DNA from: a virus
Length of the DNA: 21,722 nt
Reading direction: 5' to 3' (one strand)
IMG/VR virus record: IMGVR_UViG_3300025112_000221
Location: 1-21,722 of that record
Shown: positions 6,782 through 15,046 of the stretch, piece by piece
Layout: each line of letters opens with the position of its first letter
Position numbering within the stretch: the stretch's first letter is position 1
The notes under the pieces: generated by a model
What the model saw: only the letters and a program-made list of their open reading frames with translations
The model's database searches: none
What the model was told of the DNA's origin: nothing
Program-made: the position numbers and the translations under genes

Positions 6782-7582
6782 ATGCGACGTTTTATTATGA
6801 GCGCCTTAGTTGCTGTAACGGCAATAGGGGTGCTTTTTTCTTTAGGTGATGCACAGCAGGGTGATAAGAAGTCCATCGTCACCACATCTCCTAATGCTTC
6901 ATGGTATTTTTTCAGCTTCGATGCTGATATTGACACAGCCCTAGAGTTCGTTGATGAGCTTGACTCGTTCGTGCAGATGGATGGCACGGACAAGATTGAG
7001 ATTGTATCAGCCCAAGCCGCTGATACCAAGCAACGTCTGCGGATCACGGGGATTTCAAAGTTTGACTCGACCCTACGAACTGAGTATATGCGCACCAATG
7101 GAACCACTGTGGTTACATCAGTGGATTCATTCTATGCATTCGAACACGCGGTTATTGACTCAGGTGTAGATGCTACTGGTGCTATCACTATTCGAAACGC
7201 GAACGGTGATGCAACGATAGCTACTATCACTATTGGTCAAACACAAACCTACGAAGCACAGAAGTTCTTCATGCGAGGGTCCAGTGGATACGTTACCCAA
7301 TGGACTGCGGGGGTTACCAGCACCACGGGAACAGTTAAGTTTGAGCTGAGGGCTTACCCGGATTACACAGATGTAAGGGATATGGGTGATGGTTATGCGG
7401 TGGTGGATGTTATAATGCTCCCAGCTGCACTTGGTGGAGAGACTCACGTCTTTAACCCCCCAAGATTAATCGACTCAGCCTATGGCTTCCTCACAGTGTT
7501 TGCCATAGGAGGGGCTAATAATTCAGATGGATATGTATCCGTTGAGGGATATACCCGATCGGCACCTCGTGACCAATACTAG
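6782..7582 (+). CDS. Signal-peptide-bearing beta-rich phage protein
   Basis: A 266-aa protein with GGGAGG at 6772-6777 as ribosome site. The N-terminus MRRFIMSALVAVTAIGVLFS with a likely cleavage after GDA (residue 24) is a textbook Sec signal. The mature chain reads as successive beta strands. The order DKIEIVSAQAADT, RLRITGIS, MRTNGTTVVTSVDSFYAFEHA, GAITIRNANGDATIATI, QTYEAQKFFMRGSSGYVTQW, GTVKFELRAYPD resembles a recurring but poorly characterised group of environmental-phage virion proteins built on 'AADT... NGTT.V... G.I.. ' elements. That resemblance is from memory of the pattern, not from a search. It stands between capsid and adaptor genes, so a decoration or head-surface role is plausible. 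It is the second signal-bearing protein in a row. Confidence 0.7.
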   Translation: MRRFIMSALVAVTAIGVLFSLGDAQQGDKKSIVTTSPNASWYFFSFDADIDTALEFVDELDSFVQMDGTDKIEIVSAQAADTKQRLRITGISKFDSTLRTEYMRTNGTTVVTSVDSFYAFEHAVIDSGVDATGAITIRNANGDATIATITIGQTQTYEAQKFFMRGSSGYVTQWTAGVTSTTGTVKFELRAYPDYTDVRDMGDGYAVVDVIMLPAALGGETHVFNPPRLIDSAYGFLTVFAIGGANNSDGYVSVEGYTRSAPRDQY

Positions 7583-7597
7583 AAAGGTGGTATGAAG

Positions 7598-8077
7598 ATG
7601 GCTAGAGTTAGACTAGTTGAATACGTGAAGGAAGATCAGTGCTTGGCGGGTTCTGAGGAGTTGAACCAGGATGGCGCAGTTGTTCTTAATGAAGAAGTGG
7701 ATGGACCCGAAGGGGAAGAAGTTACTGTAGTAACGTTTAAACGCATCCGTCGAAAGAGGATTGGTGGAAAAGGATACGTATTCCAGGCAAACCCATCATA
7801 CGGTGGTAGGTTCGTTGAGGAGGTAGAGGACGAGAAGGCTGTCCGATTCTTCCTGAGTCAGGGCGAGGAGATGTTTAAGATCGCCTCTGATCTGGAAGCT
7901 GGGATCGAGAAGGAGTTGTTCGTTGCTGTGTTTGAAAACACCACCGTCCTCTCCGATTACGTCACACCTCTTATCGAAGAAGCCTTGGAGGAAGCTGCCG
8001 AGGTAGCCAAGAAGAAGTTCGCTAGCTTGGAAGGTAAGCTGGCGGCTCTGAAGAAGACCGCATCAAAAGAGGATTAG
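7598..8077 (+). CDS. Hypothetical acidic/helical protein
   Basis: A 159-aa cytosolic-type protein. The N-terminal half is mixed (MARVRLVEYVKEDQCLAGSEE, then VVTFKRIRRKRIGG and FQANPSYGGRFVEEVEDE), and the C-terminal 50 residues form a charged helix with coiled-coil character (LIEEALEEAAEVAKKKFASLEGKLAAL). The start at ATG 7598 is preferred over ATG 7592 because AAGGTGG at 7584-7590 stands seven bases before it but only one base before the other. Repeated 'V.F' acidic patches suggest a small globular domain. No family is recognised. Position between head proteins and the adaptor suggests a head or head-completion component, but this is inferred from order only. Confidence 0.6.
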   Translation: MARVRLVEYVKEDQCLAGSEELNQDGAVVLNEEVDGPEGEEVTVVTFKRIRRKRIGGKGYVFQANPSYGGRFVEEVEDEKAVRFFLSQGEEMFKIASDLEAGIEKELFVAVFENTTVLSDYVTPLIEEALEEAAEVAKKKFASLEGKLAALKKTASKED

Positions 8078-8080
8078 TAG

Positions 8081-8773
8081 ATGACAGCACAAAAGTTCCT
8101 TAATGATGTATGTGACATGACTCGCATGGACCGCGAGGACACAGATGATAAGACTAGGATCATCACATGGGGGAACTTTGCGCTTGATGAAATAGCTAGA
8201 GAGTTTGACTGTTGGTTCCTAGAGGTGGATTTTGAGGTTACCCTATCAGCATCCATCAGACGCTACGCACTCCCAACCACGGATATATACAGCAACACCG
8301 GTCTGGTAGTGATGCGTATGAGGCAAAAGTCTTTTCGGACAGCTACCGGAAGAATGCCTTTTCAACCAAACAGAGAGACCCTTGACCTGGAAGACCCAAC
8401 GTGGTTGGACACAACCGCAGAGGGTAATCCGGGCAGGGTGACCATCGTCGGTAACTTTCTGGTATTCGATCGGATCCCCAGTTCAGACTGGATAGCCGAC
8501 AATCCAAAGCTCTACTTCTCAGCATTCCGTAGAGCAGCTCAGATGGACGTTGATGCTTTATCCACGGAGATAGCTGACATTCCAGCTCCGTGGCACGACG
8601 TGATTTCTCTAGGTGCTCAGTATCGTGGCGAACAACGTCAGGGTGCCAAGGGATGGGGAAACAAGCGTGAGGAGTTCTACAACGCAGTGGAGAATATGAT
8701 GGACAAGTCCCTACCGTCTACAGATGATGATGACATGATAAACCTGCCATACACCGCTGCTGCGTATAGATAG
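8081..8773 (+). CDS. Probable head-tail adaptor protein
   Basis: A 230-aa protein. The start MTAQKFLNDVCDMTRM, the helix DKTRIITWGNFALDEIAREFDCWFLEVDFEVTL and the following RYALPTTDIYSNTGLVVMRMRQKS fit the general pattern of podoviral adaptor/connector proteins: an N-terminal helix with a conserved 'W.N.A..EIa..fd.Wf' segment, then a beta domain starting with 'Y.LP.d'. A helix toward the C-terminus (PWHDVISLGAQYRGEQRQG, then REEFYNAVENMMDK) also fits. Such proteins bind the portal ring and carry the tail hub. The next-but-one gene is a tail hub candidate, which agrees. The ribosome site GAGGA at 8069-8073 overlaps the end of the previous gene. Recognition is by pattern, so the exact subfamily is open. 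Confidence 0.6.
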   Translation: MTAQKFLNDVCDMTRMDREDTDDKTRIITWGNFALDEIAREFDCWFLEVDFEVTLSASIRRYALPTTDIYSNTGLVVMRMRQKSFRTATGRMPFQPNRETLDLEDPTWLDTTAEGNPGRVTIVGNFLVFDRIPSSDWIADNPKLYFSAFRRAAQMDVDALSTEIADIPAPWHDVISLGAQYRGEQRQGAKGWGNKREEFYNAVENMMDKSLPSTDDDDMINLPYTAAAYR

Positions 8774-8782
8774 GGGGGTAGT

Positions 8783-9169
8783 ATGCCAGTAGAGATGCTA
8801 CAACCAAAGAGTGAGTCTCATCTGTTATTCGACGATGAGGCTGTATCTGGAGCGGAAACCACAGACTCGCAGACTTTCCTGATAGGCGGGTGTGATACAC
8901 TAGCGTTATACGTAAAAGTCTCCAACACCTCAGGCGCGATGGATATAACCTTCGACCTGATGTATTCCCCTGACGAGGTTGTGTTTCTCAAAGAGCGAAC
9001 AATCTTAGACGCAGATCATATAGCCGGTGAGGACCACGAGGCGTTCTTAGAAATAGCCAACCCACCCAGCTGGGCGCACGCTGGACAGATCAGGATGATA
9101 GCTAACAGTGGTAATGGAGTTCAGACAGTCGATGTGCACGTAGTCGTTAACTGGAAACCTAGTGCCTAA
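8783..9169 (+). CDS. Small beta-rich hypothetical virion protein
   Basis: A 128-aa protein with GGGGGG at 8773-8778 as ribosome site; its stop TAA overlaps the ATG of the next gene by one base (TAATG). Strand-like stretches alternate with loops: TLALYVKVSNTSGAMDITFDLMYSPDEVVF, AGQIRMIANSG, VQTVDVHVVVNWK. The 'vkvsn.sg.mdItf.l..SpD' arrangement is similar in style to the protein at 6165 (DTVIVQVSTSINGSTWGTW), so the two may share a beta-sandwich fold. No signal or membrane segment is visible. It lies between adaptor and tail hub genes and may be a neck or tail accessory protein. Confidence 0.6.
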   Translation: MPVEMLQPKSESHLLFDDEAVSGAETTDSQTFLIGGCDTLALYVKVSNTSGAMDITFDLMYSPDEVVFLKERTILDADHIAGEDHEAFLEIANPPSWAHAGQIRMIANSGNGVQTVDVHVVVNWKPSA

Positions 9170-10806
9170 TGGAAGTTGATCTCGATAGTTCGTCGTATTC
9201 AGAGTTCTACGGAGGGAGAGATGACAAAGAAGACTCTATTGAGATGTCTGAGGTCACCTTCAAGGAACTCTTTAATTTTTACATATCCCGAAACTCCCTA
9301 ACCAAACGTAAGGGGTATGTTGACAGGCTGAGTGAAACGCTCGAGTCGGGCGCTAGGATAAAACAGATCCATCAATTCCAGGAGGAGCTGAACCAGGTTG
9401 ATGAGGAGTTCGGTATCTTCTACTTCCTGAACGGCAAGCTCTTTTACGATGATAACGCTACACGAGTAGAGAAGACCAACGCAATGGGAATCACCACTGA
9501 TGCTGACGTGCCTATATCCGTAACGGAATACGAGGGACGTATCGTGGTATGTGACAGGGAGAACGACCCATTTGTGTTCCCATACAACGCATCGGACCTG
9601 ACAGACAAGGACCCGTCGGGATCCGGAGTGGCTACAAAGATATCTTCCCTAGTCACATCTACCAACTTCGTGCAGAAGGCTGGGTGTGTTGGGACGAGCC
9701 ACAGTCACCTGATGTTTGGTGATGTGGTAGACTTTGATGGGACATACAGACCCTACCGGCTGGTAATCAATCGACCCGGACAACTAGGGACATGGCCTGT
9801 GGATTTATTCGTGGATCTAGATCGATCCGATCGCATAGTAAAGATCGTAGACCACGGCAAAGATGGCACGTTGATCTTCATGACCAAGCATATATACGTA
9901 GCCACATACGTAGGATCGGGTGGTGTGTCTCGCTCTCCTTTTCATTTTGATGAGGTTATCGCTGGTGTGGGGTTGATAGGTCATAACGCCATAGTGGAAA
10001 CCGACAAGGGTATTATATTTATCTCTACCAAGGGAACGTATTTTATTGAGAAGGGCCAAATCTTCCCTAGGTATATAGGTAAGCCGATCGAGGGGTTCTG
10101 GTCGGACGTGAATAAAACATACCGACAGCGGATATTCGGGGTAGATATCCCATTCCGGAATAGCGTGATGTTCTGTGTTCCGCACGGAACTGGTCAGGTA
10201 AACAACAACCGCGGTATAGTCATCAACTACCACGAGTGGCACCAAGACGGCCCTGATTTACTACCGGCATATAGCATCTTCCGCGGAACCAAGGATAACT
10301 CCACCCTGTTCGAGTTTCAGTCGGGACATACCATAGTAGATCCCACCACCAGAGAGCTTCAGGTTATACTGGGTAATGACGGGGTGGTTTATGATTTTGA
10401 TGGGGTGGTATATGACGGTGTGGACACGATGGGTATCAACTGTTACCTTAGGTCCCCGTATTACCGCCCACTGTCAAAAACCAAGATGAAGACGTGGTAT
10501 CGTCTGCAGCTGGACATCTCCTTTGACCTTAGTGGGACATATACCCTGACATTTCGTCCGTTTAATACCACCTCAGTGATCAGAGATAGCTTATCGGACA
10601 CTAAGGCCGGTGCACCATTGGGCGCGTTTGTGCTTGGAACTCACAGGTTAGGTGCTGACAGCCTAGGATTTATCCACGGGGATATAGGTGGTTGCTCAAG
10701 ATACGGTGAGGTGGAGCTAGATGTAGACGAGTCCACCCAGCAGTTATCCATTCACAATATCCAGCTATTCTTCAGGGACGCTGGAACAATGTCGAGTTTA
10801 CATTAA
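9169..10806 (+). CDS. Probable tail hub/nozzle, beta-propeller-like
   Basis: A 545-aa protein. The opening (SSSYSEFYGGRDDKEDSIEMSEVTFKELFNFYISRNSLTKRKGYVDRL) has the 'gGr...D....m.......l.N......l.kRkGy' arrangement seen at the start of podoviral tail hub or stabilisation proteins of the P22 gp10 / T7 gp12 kind. Repeated blocks follow that look like propeller blades: SVTEYEGRIVVCDREND, HLMFGDVVDFDGT, IVKIVDHGKDGTLIFMTKHIYVATYVG, NAIVETDKGIIFISTKGTYFIEKG, RNSVMFCVPHG. The last 150 residues are a separate beta domain (YRLQLDISFDLSGTYTLTFRPF). In that group the protein closes the neck below the adaptor. Start and previous stop overlap (TAATG), with no strong ribosome site, indicating translational coupling. 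Assignment is from pattern and order. Confidence 0.6.
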   Translation: MEVDLDSSSYSEFYGGRDDKEDSIEMSEVTFKELFNFYISRNSLTKRKGYVDRLSETLESGARIKQIHQFQEELNQVDEEFGIFYFLNGKLFYDDNATRVEKTNAMGITTDADVPISVTEYEGRIVVCDRENDPFVFPYNASDLTDKDPSGSGVATKISSLVTSTNFVQKAGCVGTSHSHLMFGDVVDFDGTYRPYRLVINRPGQLGTWPVDLFVDLDRSDRIVKIVDHGKDGTLIFMTKHIYVATYVGSGGVSRSPFHFDEVIAGVGLIGHNAIVETDKGIIFISTKGTYFIEKGQIFPRYIGKPIEGFWSDVNKTYRQRIFGVDIPFRNSVMFCVPHGTGQVNNNRGIVINYHEWHQDGPDLLPAYSIFRGTKDNSTLFEFQSGHTIVDPTTRELQVILGNDGVVYDFDGVVYDGVDTMGINCYLRSPYYRPLSKTKMKTWYRLQLDISFDLSGTYTLTFRPFNTTSVIRDSLSDTKAGAPLGAFVLGTHRLGADSLGFIHGDIGGCSRYGEVELDVDESTQQLSIHNIQLFFRDAGTMSSLH

Positions 10807-10807
10807 T

Positions 10808-13800
10808 ATGAATAAACTACTAAAGCTATCGTTACTGACGTTCCTGATGGTGCTGGCTCCCAGATTAGCGGAGTCCAAGCTGACGGTATATTCCAGGGTC
10901 TATACCTTTATCAACGGTCAGATCCTAACTCATACTCACCTTGAGGATGAACTCAACGCCCCAATCAACTGGCTAGAGAATACTCTCAAGCAGGGTGGCA
11001 GTTACTTTACGATAGCCAATGATGACACCCTTCGTGTCATAGGCTTTGCGTGGCTGGATACGTCTGAGGTGGCTGACGATGCTGCTTTCTACTTCGGTGA
11101 CGATGAGGACTTCTGGTTACAGTTTGATTCAGCCAACTCGATATTCGAATTCCATAGCACTGATACTGATGGCGCTGGTGCGGATGGGATAGTGTTCGAT
11201 ATAGACGTTGGAACGAACGACGTTCGCTTTAATGGTGGATTGGGAGTTGATGGTCAGACTGCCCCTACCGCTGGTATGGTACTGAATGGTAATATAGATC
11301 TCACTACTAGTGGCAACCGGATCGATCTCGATACTGACAACGACACCTCCATTCGGGCTAGTGCAGATGATGTTATTACATTCGAAGCTGCCTCCGACGA
11401 GTTGTCCTTGTCGGCAACCGCACTATACCCCGAGACTGACGATGGCTTAGCCTTGGGGATTGCCTCCACTAACGAGTGGGGTGACCAGTTCAACTCTAGT
11501 GGTTTCGTTGAGAACTATGACAACGGTGATGTAACTATTACCCACTCCGCAGGGAAGCTGACTTACGGTGGGGATGGTGCTGTTGAGCTAGACTTTAACA
11601 ACCACGAGATGACCAATGTAGACATCAACGGCGGGACAATCGATGGGGCGGTTATCGGTGCTTCTTCAGCCGCCGCTGGTACATTCACTACGGCTGTTTT
11701 CGATTCGGTAGCAACCGGTGGACTAAGCGCGAACCGAGTATCGAATCTTGACACCGTAAATACCGCAGATCACACCGTAACCTCCACAGCTACCTACGCT
11801 GGAGCTACGATTGCTAATCTCGGAACCGTAAGCGCAGCAACGTCTATTACCTCAACTGCTTTCGTCGGTCCCATAGATGGGATCGTAGGTGGGAATACCC
11901 CCGCTGCTGGATCTTTTACTACGGTTGATGGCTCGGTAATTACAGGAACCGGAATTCTCTCCACCTCAGATGCGACCGAAGCTACGAACACCACAACTGC
12001 CTCACTGAAAACAGCCGGTGGTATTGCTTGGGTGAAGGATGCCTATGTGGGTGATGATGTTTTCAATACCTCAGGTGCCGTATATGATTGGGATGGTGGG
12101 GATGTGACGTGGACTCACTCTGCCGGGAAGCTGACTCTGGGTGGTGACGGTGCCGTTGAAGTAGATTACGGTAGCCACGAACAAACGAATGTTGATATTA
12201 ACTCAGGAACAGTAGAAGCCACCATTGGGGCGACAACGCCAGCCGCAGGAACATTTACTACTATTACGGCGAACACCTCCACTACTTCATCTGTTCTTAC
12301 AACGCTTGGCGGTAGCACAGTTCTTACGGGCAATATTGATATTACTGGAAGCACTGGACAGATAAGCACCAATGCCGACTCCACATTCGTCACGCGCCCC
12401 ACATCCAACCTTATAGAGTCTGCCCACAAAGTAATTCGCGTGAGCCTCTACGATCAGTCGGTAATGTGGAACCGTCAGGCTTTTCACGCCAAGAGTAAGA
12501 ATACGAGTTGGTATAAAGAGCTTGGCCCGATGCCTGATGAACTGGAAATACGGGTAACGGCTGGCGAGGATTCACTTGTAATTTGGGATATGCAGACAGG
12601 TGAAGAATGGATGATATTTGTTGGCGCACCCCAGAATATGTTAAGGGGAACAACTATCCCTGACTTCGCTTTCTTGGACGGAAGGTTATATACTGCGGGT
12701 GGGTCAGGTGGGTATGGTGTGAATGTGATAGATTTCTTGCGCGACTCGATGCAAGGTTATATGACACAAGGGATGCGTAAATATAATGGGGACATCACAA
12801 ACAGAAATGCCGCTGGCGATGTATTCGACTTTGATGCCAATGCCATTGTAAACAACACCGTCAACGCAGTCGCAGTCATCCGTGATCCTGAAGGGTCAGA
12901 GGATGAGTTTGGGAGGAAGAAGCAGATATTTCAAGTTACTACAGCAAGCGGCACTTCTATCTCTGACGCGGGGATAGAAAACATTTACGATGAAGCAAAT
13001 ACGGGAGTGTCTTACACCAACTCCACCATCACCCCGCAGGGTTTCCACGCTTACATATCTGACGGTGGAGTAGAATCGGCCCAACTGTATAGAAATATCC
13101 TGGCTGACATTGGAACGGGTGATGGATGGAACGAAGATTACAATATGAACTCAAGTAAAACGGGGTCGAATGATATTCCAACACCCGCAGGGTCAGGAGC
13201 AAATGACCTTGTGCTTATGCCACAGGCTTCAGTGGCACACGATGGCGATCCGGTTGTATTCTTTGCTCAAAATGACGGCCTGAGTGTTCAGCACATCAAT
13301 GCGTCTTCGGGCAACGAGAACAGCGGCCTCACCTTCATCCTTCGTGACACGGTGAATACAGGTGGATGGTCGAACACTGTTGTCGATGCTTGGGGATTTC
13401 ACGGTCTGAACGATGCACCTTTTGGTATGGTATGGACTGCTAACGGAACCCCAACATTCGCAACGGGTGGTAAAATTGGAAATGGCTTAATCGGCCTTGA
13501 TGGATCAACAGATTATCTTACTCGCAGTGATGCTGGGTTAGCTGTAGGGGCTGGAGACTTTAGTATTTCAATATGGTATAAGTCAACGTCAGCTACTAAT
13601 CCAGCAGGGTCAGAATATATATTTGAACTACGTGACTCCGGCACAGTAGGTAACTTTGCAAGATTATATCTTGATACTGCTGGACTTTTAAAATTCTGGC
13701 TTCAAGAGGATGGAGTTGGATCAGATCAGGCAGCAGGGGCAGTGGACTTATACGATGGAAAGTGGCATCATATTGTTTGCACTGGCGATGATACTAATGA

Positions 13801-15034
13801 TGATTTAGTGGAGTTGTATGTTGATGGAGAACTTCACGATACTGAATCTTGGGGAACTGCTGATGGCGATCTTACTTTTGACGAAATAGCCATTGGAGGA
13901 AGTAATGGCGGTGGGAATTTGTTTGCCGGGGATATTGATGAACTTGTGATTATTCCAGGTAGATTCCTAACACCGAAAGAAAACCGATGGATGTATCAGC
14001 GCGGTCTACGAGGACGTGGCACAGACGAAGATTACCTTGCATCCAATGACGTTGATTACATCGCCGTAGATGAGGCCAGCGGCTTCGTAGCAGTCGGCAA
14101 CCAAGACTCTGTTGTCGTGCTGGACCAGTTCTTGATCCCCATCACGGGCGCACGTTACGGCACCCCCGGCGGGGCCATTGACGATGTGGCATTGTGGACG
14201 GCAGCAGGGCAGGATTCTATCGGACTGATCGTCGGAGCCGCCAACGCTACCCAGTGGATTCAACCCCCACAGTTACTTGCTGAAGCTGGCGCACAGCAGC
14301 AGACGGAGATTGTTGTGCCACGCGCTGACATCGGCTGGCACAGGGGGCCGAGCAATTTACACCTGTTCGATGCCGTAGTAGATTCAGCGGGTAACGGCGA
14401 CTACACAAACGTTGATGATGCGATAGATGCTCTGGGCGCAGGGGCTTCGATCTTCATTAAAAATGGCACTTACCCGCCGTTCACGATGGACGTTCACAAC
14501 TTGCATATTGTGGGCGAAAATTGGTTTGGGACAGTCATTGACGGTGGGACAACGGCAGATGCAGTAACGGTATCATCGGCAGACAACGGCTATCTTGGCA
14601 ATATGACCGTGAAGACCGATGCAGGGCAAGGGAACTCCTACGCCGGGATCGACCAGGATGCTACCTACGCTTTCACGATAGAACGCATTTATATTCCTGA
14701 TGTTGATGATGATGGCATTCAGATTGACGGTTCGACTGATTACTATACTCGCGTAATCGACTGTTACATTGTCGGGTCTGACGACGATGCTATTTTTGTG
14801 AATGGCCCCAATGTTATGGTGACAGGTTGCCGGATACAGGGAACGTCAGGGATAGGCATTCACGTTGGAATCAACGGCGACTACTTCGTGATTATGGGCA
14901 ACACAATCTGGAGCGCGACTTCAACTACGATTGTGTCTGGCGCAAACTACGGGACAAATTGCGTGAACAGCCAGAACCTTGCAACGAGTGACAGCGGGAC
15001 CGGAAATTCAGTCTCGCTCAACTCAGTATTCTAA
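10808..15034 (+). CDS. Mosaic tail fibre/spike with signal-type N-terminus, LamG and beta-helix
   Basis: A 1408-aa protein and the probable receptor-binding protein. Residues 1-23 look like a Sec signal (MNKLLKLSLLTFLMVLAPRL, AES before Lys24). Then comes a fibre-type head (YTFINGQILTHTHLEDELNAPINWLEN, about 33-60), which in ordinary fibres lies near residue 1 and joins the tail. Residues 236-295 and 426-485 are two copies of a 60-aa repeat. Residues about 500-860 look like propeller-type blades (PDFAFLDGRLYTAGGSGGYGV...). Residues about 868-1060 form a LamG/concanavalin-like domain (DFSISIWY 917, KWHHIV 985, ELYVDGEL 1002, GDIDEL near 1041). Residues 1187-1408 form a beta-helix of the pectin-lyase type. 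No catalytic residues can be assigned. No clear ribosome site precedes it; it starts one base after the previous stop. Confidence 0.75.
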   Translation: MNKLLKLSLLTFLMVLAPRLAESKLTVYSRVYTFINGQILTHTHLEDELNAPINWLENTLKQGGSYFTIANDDTLRVIGFAWLDTSEVADDAAFYFGDDEDFWLQFDSANSIFEFHSTDTDGAGADGIVFDIDVGTNDVRFNGGLGVDGQTAPTAGMVLNGNIDLTTSGNRIDLDTDNDTSIRASADDVITFEAASDELSLSATALYPETDDGLALGIASTNEWGDQFNSSGFVENYDNGDVTITHSAGKLTYGGDGAVELDFNNHEMTNVDINGGTIDGAVIGASSAAAGTFTTAVFDSVATGGLSANRVSNLDTVNTADHTVTSTATYAGATIANLGTVSAATSITSTAFVGPIDGIVGGNTPAAGSFTTVDGSVITGTGILSTSDATEATNTTTASLKTAGGIAWVKDAYVGDDVFNTSGAVYDWDGGDVTWTHSAGKLTLGGDGAVEVDYGSHEQTNVDINSGTVEATIGATTPAAGTFTTITANTSTTSSVLTTLGGSTVLTGNIDITGSTGQISTNADSTFVTRPTSNLIESAHKVIRVSLYDQSVMWNRQAFHAKSKNTSWYKELGPMPDELEIRVTAGEDSLVIWDMQTGEEWMIFVGAPQNMLRGTTIPDFAFLDGRLYTAGGSGGYGVNVIDFLRDSMQGYMTQGMRKYNGDITNRNAAGDVFDFDANAIVNNTVNAVAVIRDPEGSEDEFGRKKQIFQVTTASGTSISDAGIENIYDEANTGVSYTNSTITPQGFHAYISDGGVESAQLYRNILADIGTGDGWNEDYNMNSSKTGSNDIPTPAGSGANDLVLMPQASVAHDGDPVVFFAQNDGLSVQHINASSGNENSGLTFILRDTVNTGGWSNTVVDAWGFHGLNDAPFGMVWTANGTPTFATGGKIGNGLIGLDGSTDYLTRSDAGLAVGAGDFSISIWYKSTSATNPAGSEYIFELRDSGTVGNFARLYLDTAGLLKFWLQEDGVGSDQAAGAVDLYDGKWHHIVCTGDDTNDDLVELYVDGELHDTESWGTADGDLTFDEIAIGGSNGGGNLFAGDIDELVIIPGRFLTPKENRWMYQRGLRGRGTDEDYLASNDVDYIAVDEASGFVAVGNQDSVVVLDQFLIPITGARYGTPGGAIDDVALWTAAGQDSIGLIVGAANATQWIQPPQLLAEAGAQQQTEIVVPRADIGWHRGPSNLHLFDAVVDSAGNGDYTNVDDAIDALGAGASIFIKNGTYPPFTMDVHNLHIVGENWFGTVIDGGTTADAVTVSSADNGYLGNMTVKTDAGQGNSYAGIDQDATYAFTIERIYIPDVDDDGIQIDGSTDYYTRVIDCYIVGSDDDAIFVNGPNVMVTGCRIQGTSGIGIHVGINGDYFVIMGNTIWSATSTTIVSGANYGTNCVNSQNLATSDSGTGNSVSLNSVF
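11513..11692 (+). repeat. Fibre repeat, copy 1 (60 codons)
   Basis: Residues 236-295 of the fibre. Key elements are GDVTITHSAGKLTYGGDGA, NVDINGGTIDGAVIG and AAAGTFTT. It matches the copy at 12083-12262 in length (180 bases each) and in about half of its residues, with many base differences, so the duplication is not recent. Confidence 0.75.
11867..11923 (+). repeat. Fibre repeat, short third copy
   Basis: Residues 354-372 (GPIDGIVGGNTPAAGSFTT) repeat only the last third of the 60-residue unit ('IDG..IG...PAAGTFTT'). This is a common fibre-stalk motif that usually marks the end of a beta segment. Confidence 0.6.
12083..12262 (+). repeat. Fibre repeat, copy 2 (60 codons)
   Basis: Residues 426-485. 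Elements are GDVTWTHSAGKLTLGGDGA, NVDINSGTVEATIGATTP and AAGTFTT. It is preceded by TTTASLKTAGGIAWVKDAYVG, a segment of the kind common in phage fibres before an 'added track' repeat. The composition of the DNA changes soon after this copy. Confidence 0.75.
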
Positions 15035-15040
15035 GGAGGA
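15033..15040 (+). promoter_or_regulatory. Strong ribosome binding site before 15047
   Basis: AAGGAGGA, nearly full complementarity to the 16S rRNA tail, overlaps the fibre stop codon and lies six bases before ATG 15047. It rules out the TTG at 15041 as start and predicts efficient translation of the small membrane protein. Confidence 0.75.
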
Positions 15041-15046
15041 TTGAAA

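Noticed and set aside
7592-8077. Start at ATG 7592 for the gene before the adaptor
   Set aside because: AAGGTGG would be only one base away; ATG 7598 has proper spacing, so the shorter form is given.
14366-15034. Depolymerase (lyase) activity of the fibre C-terminus
   Set aside because: The beta-helix pattern is visible, but no catalytic residues can be assigned by eye; the domain may be purely structural or binding.
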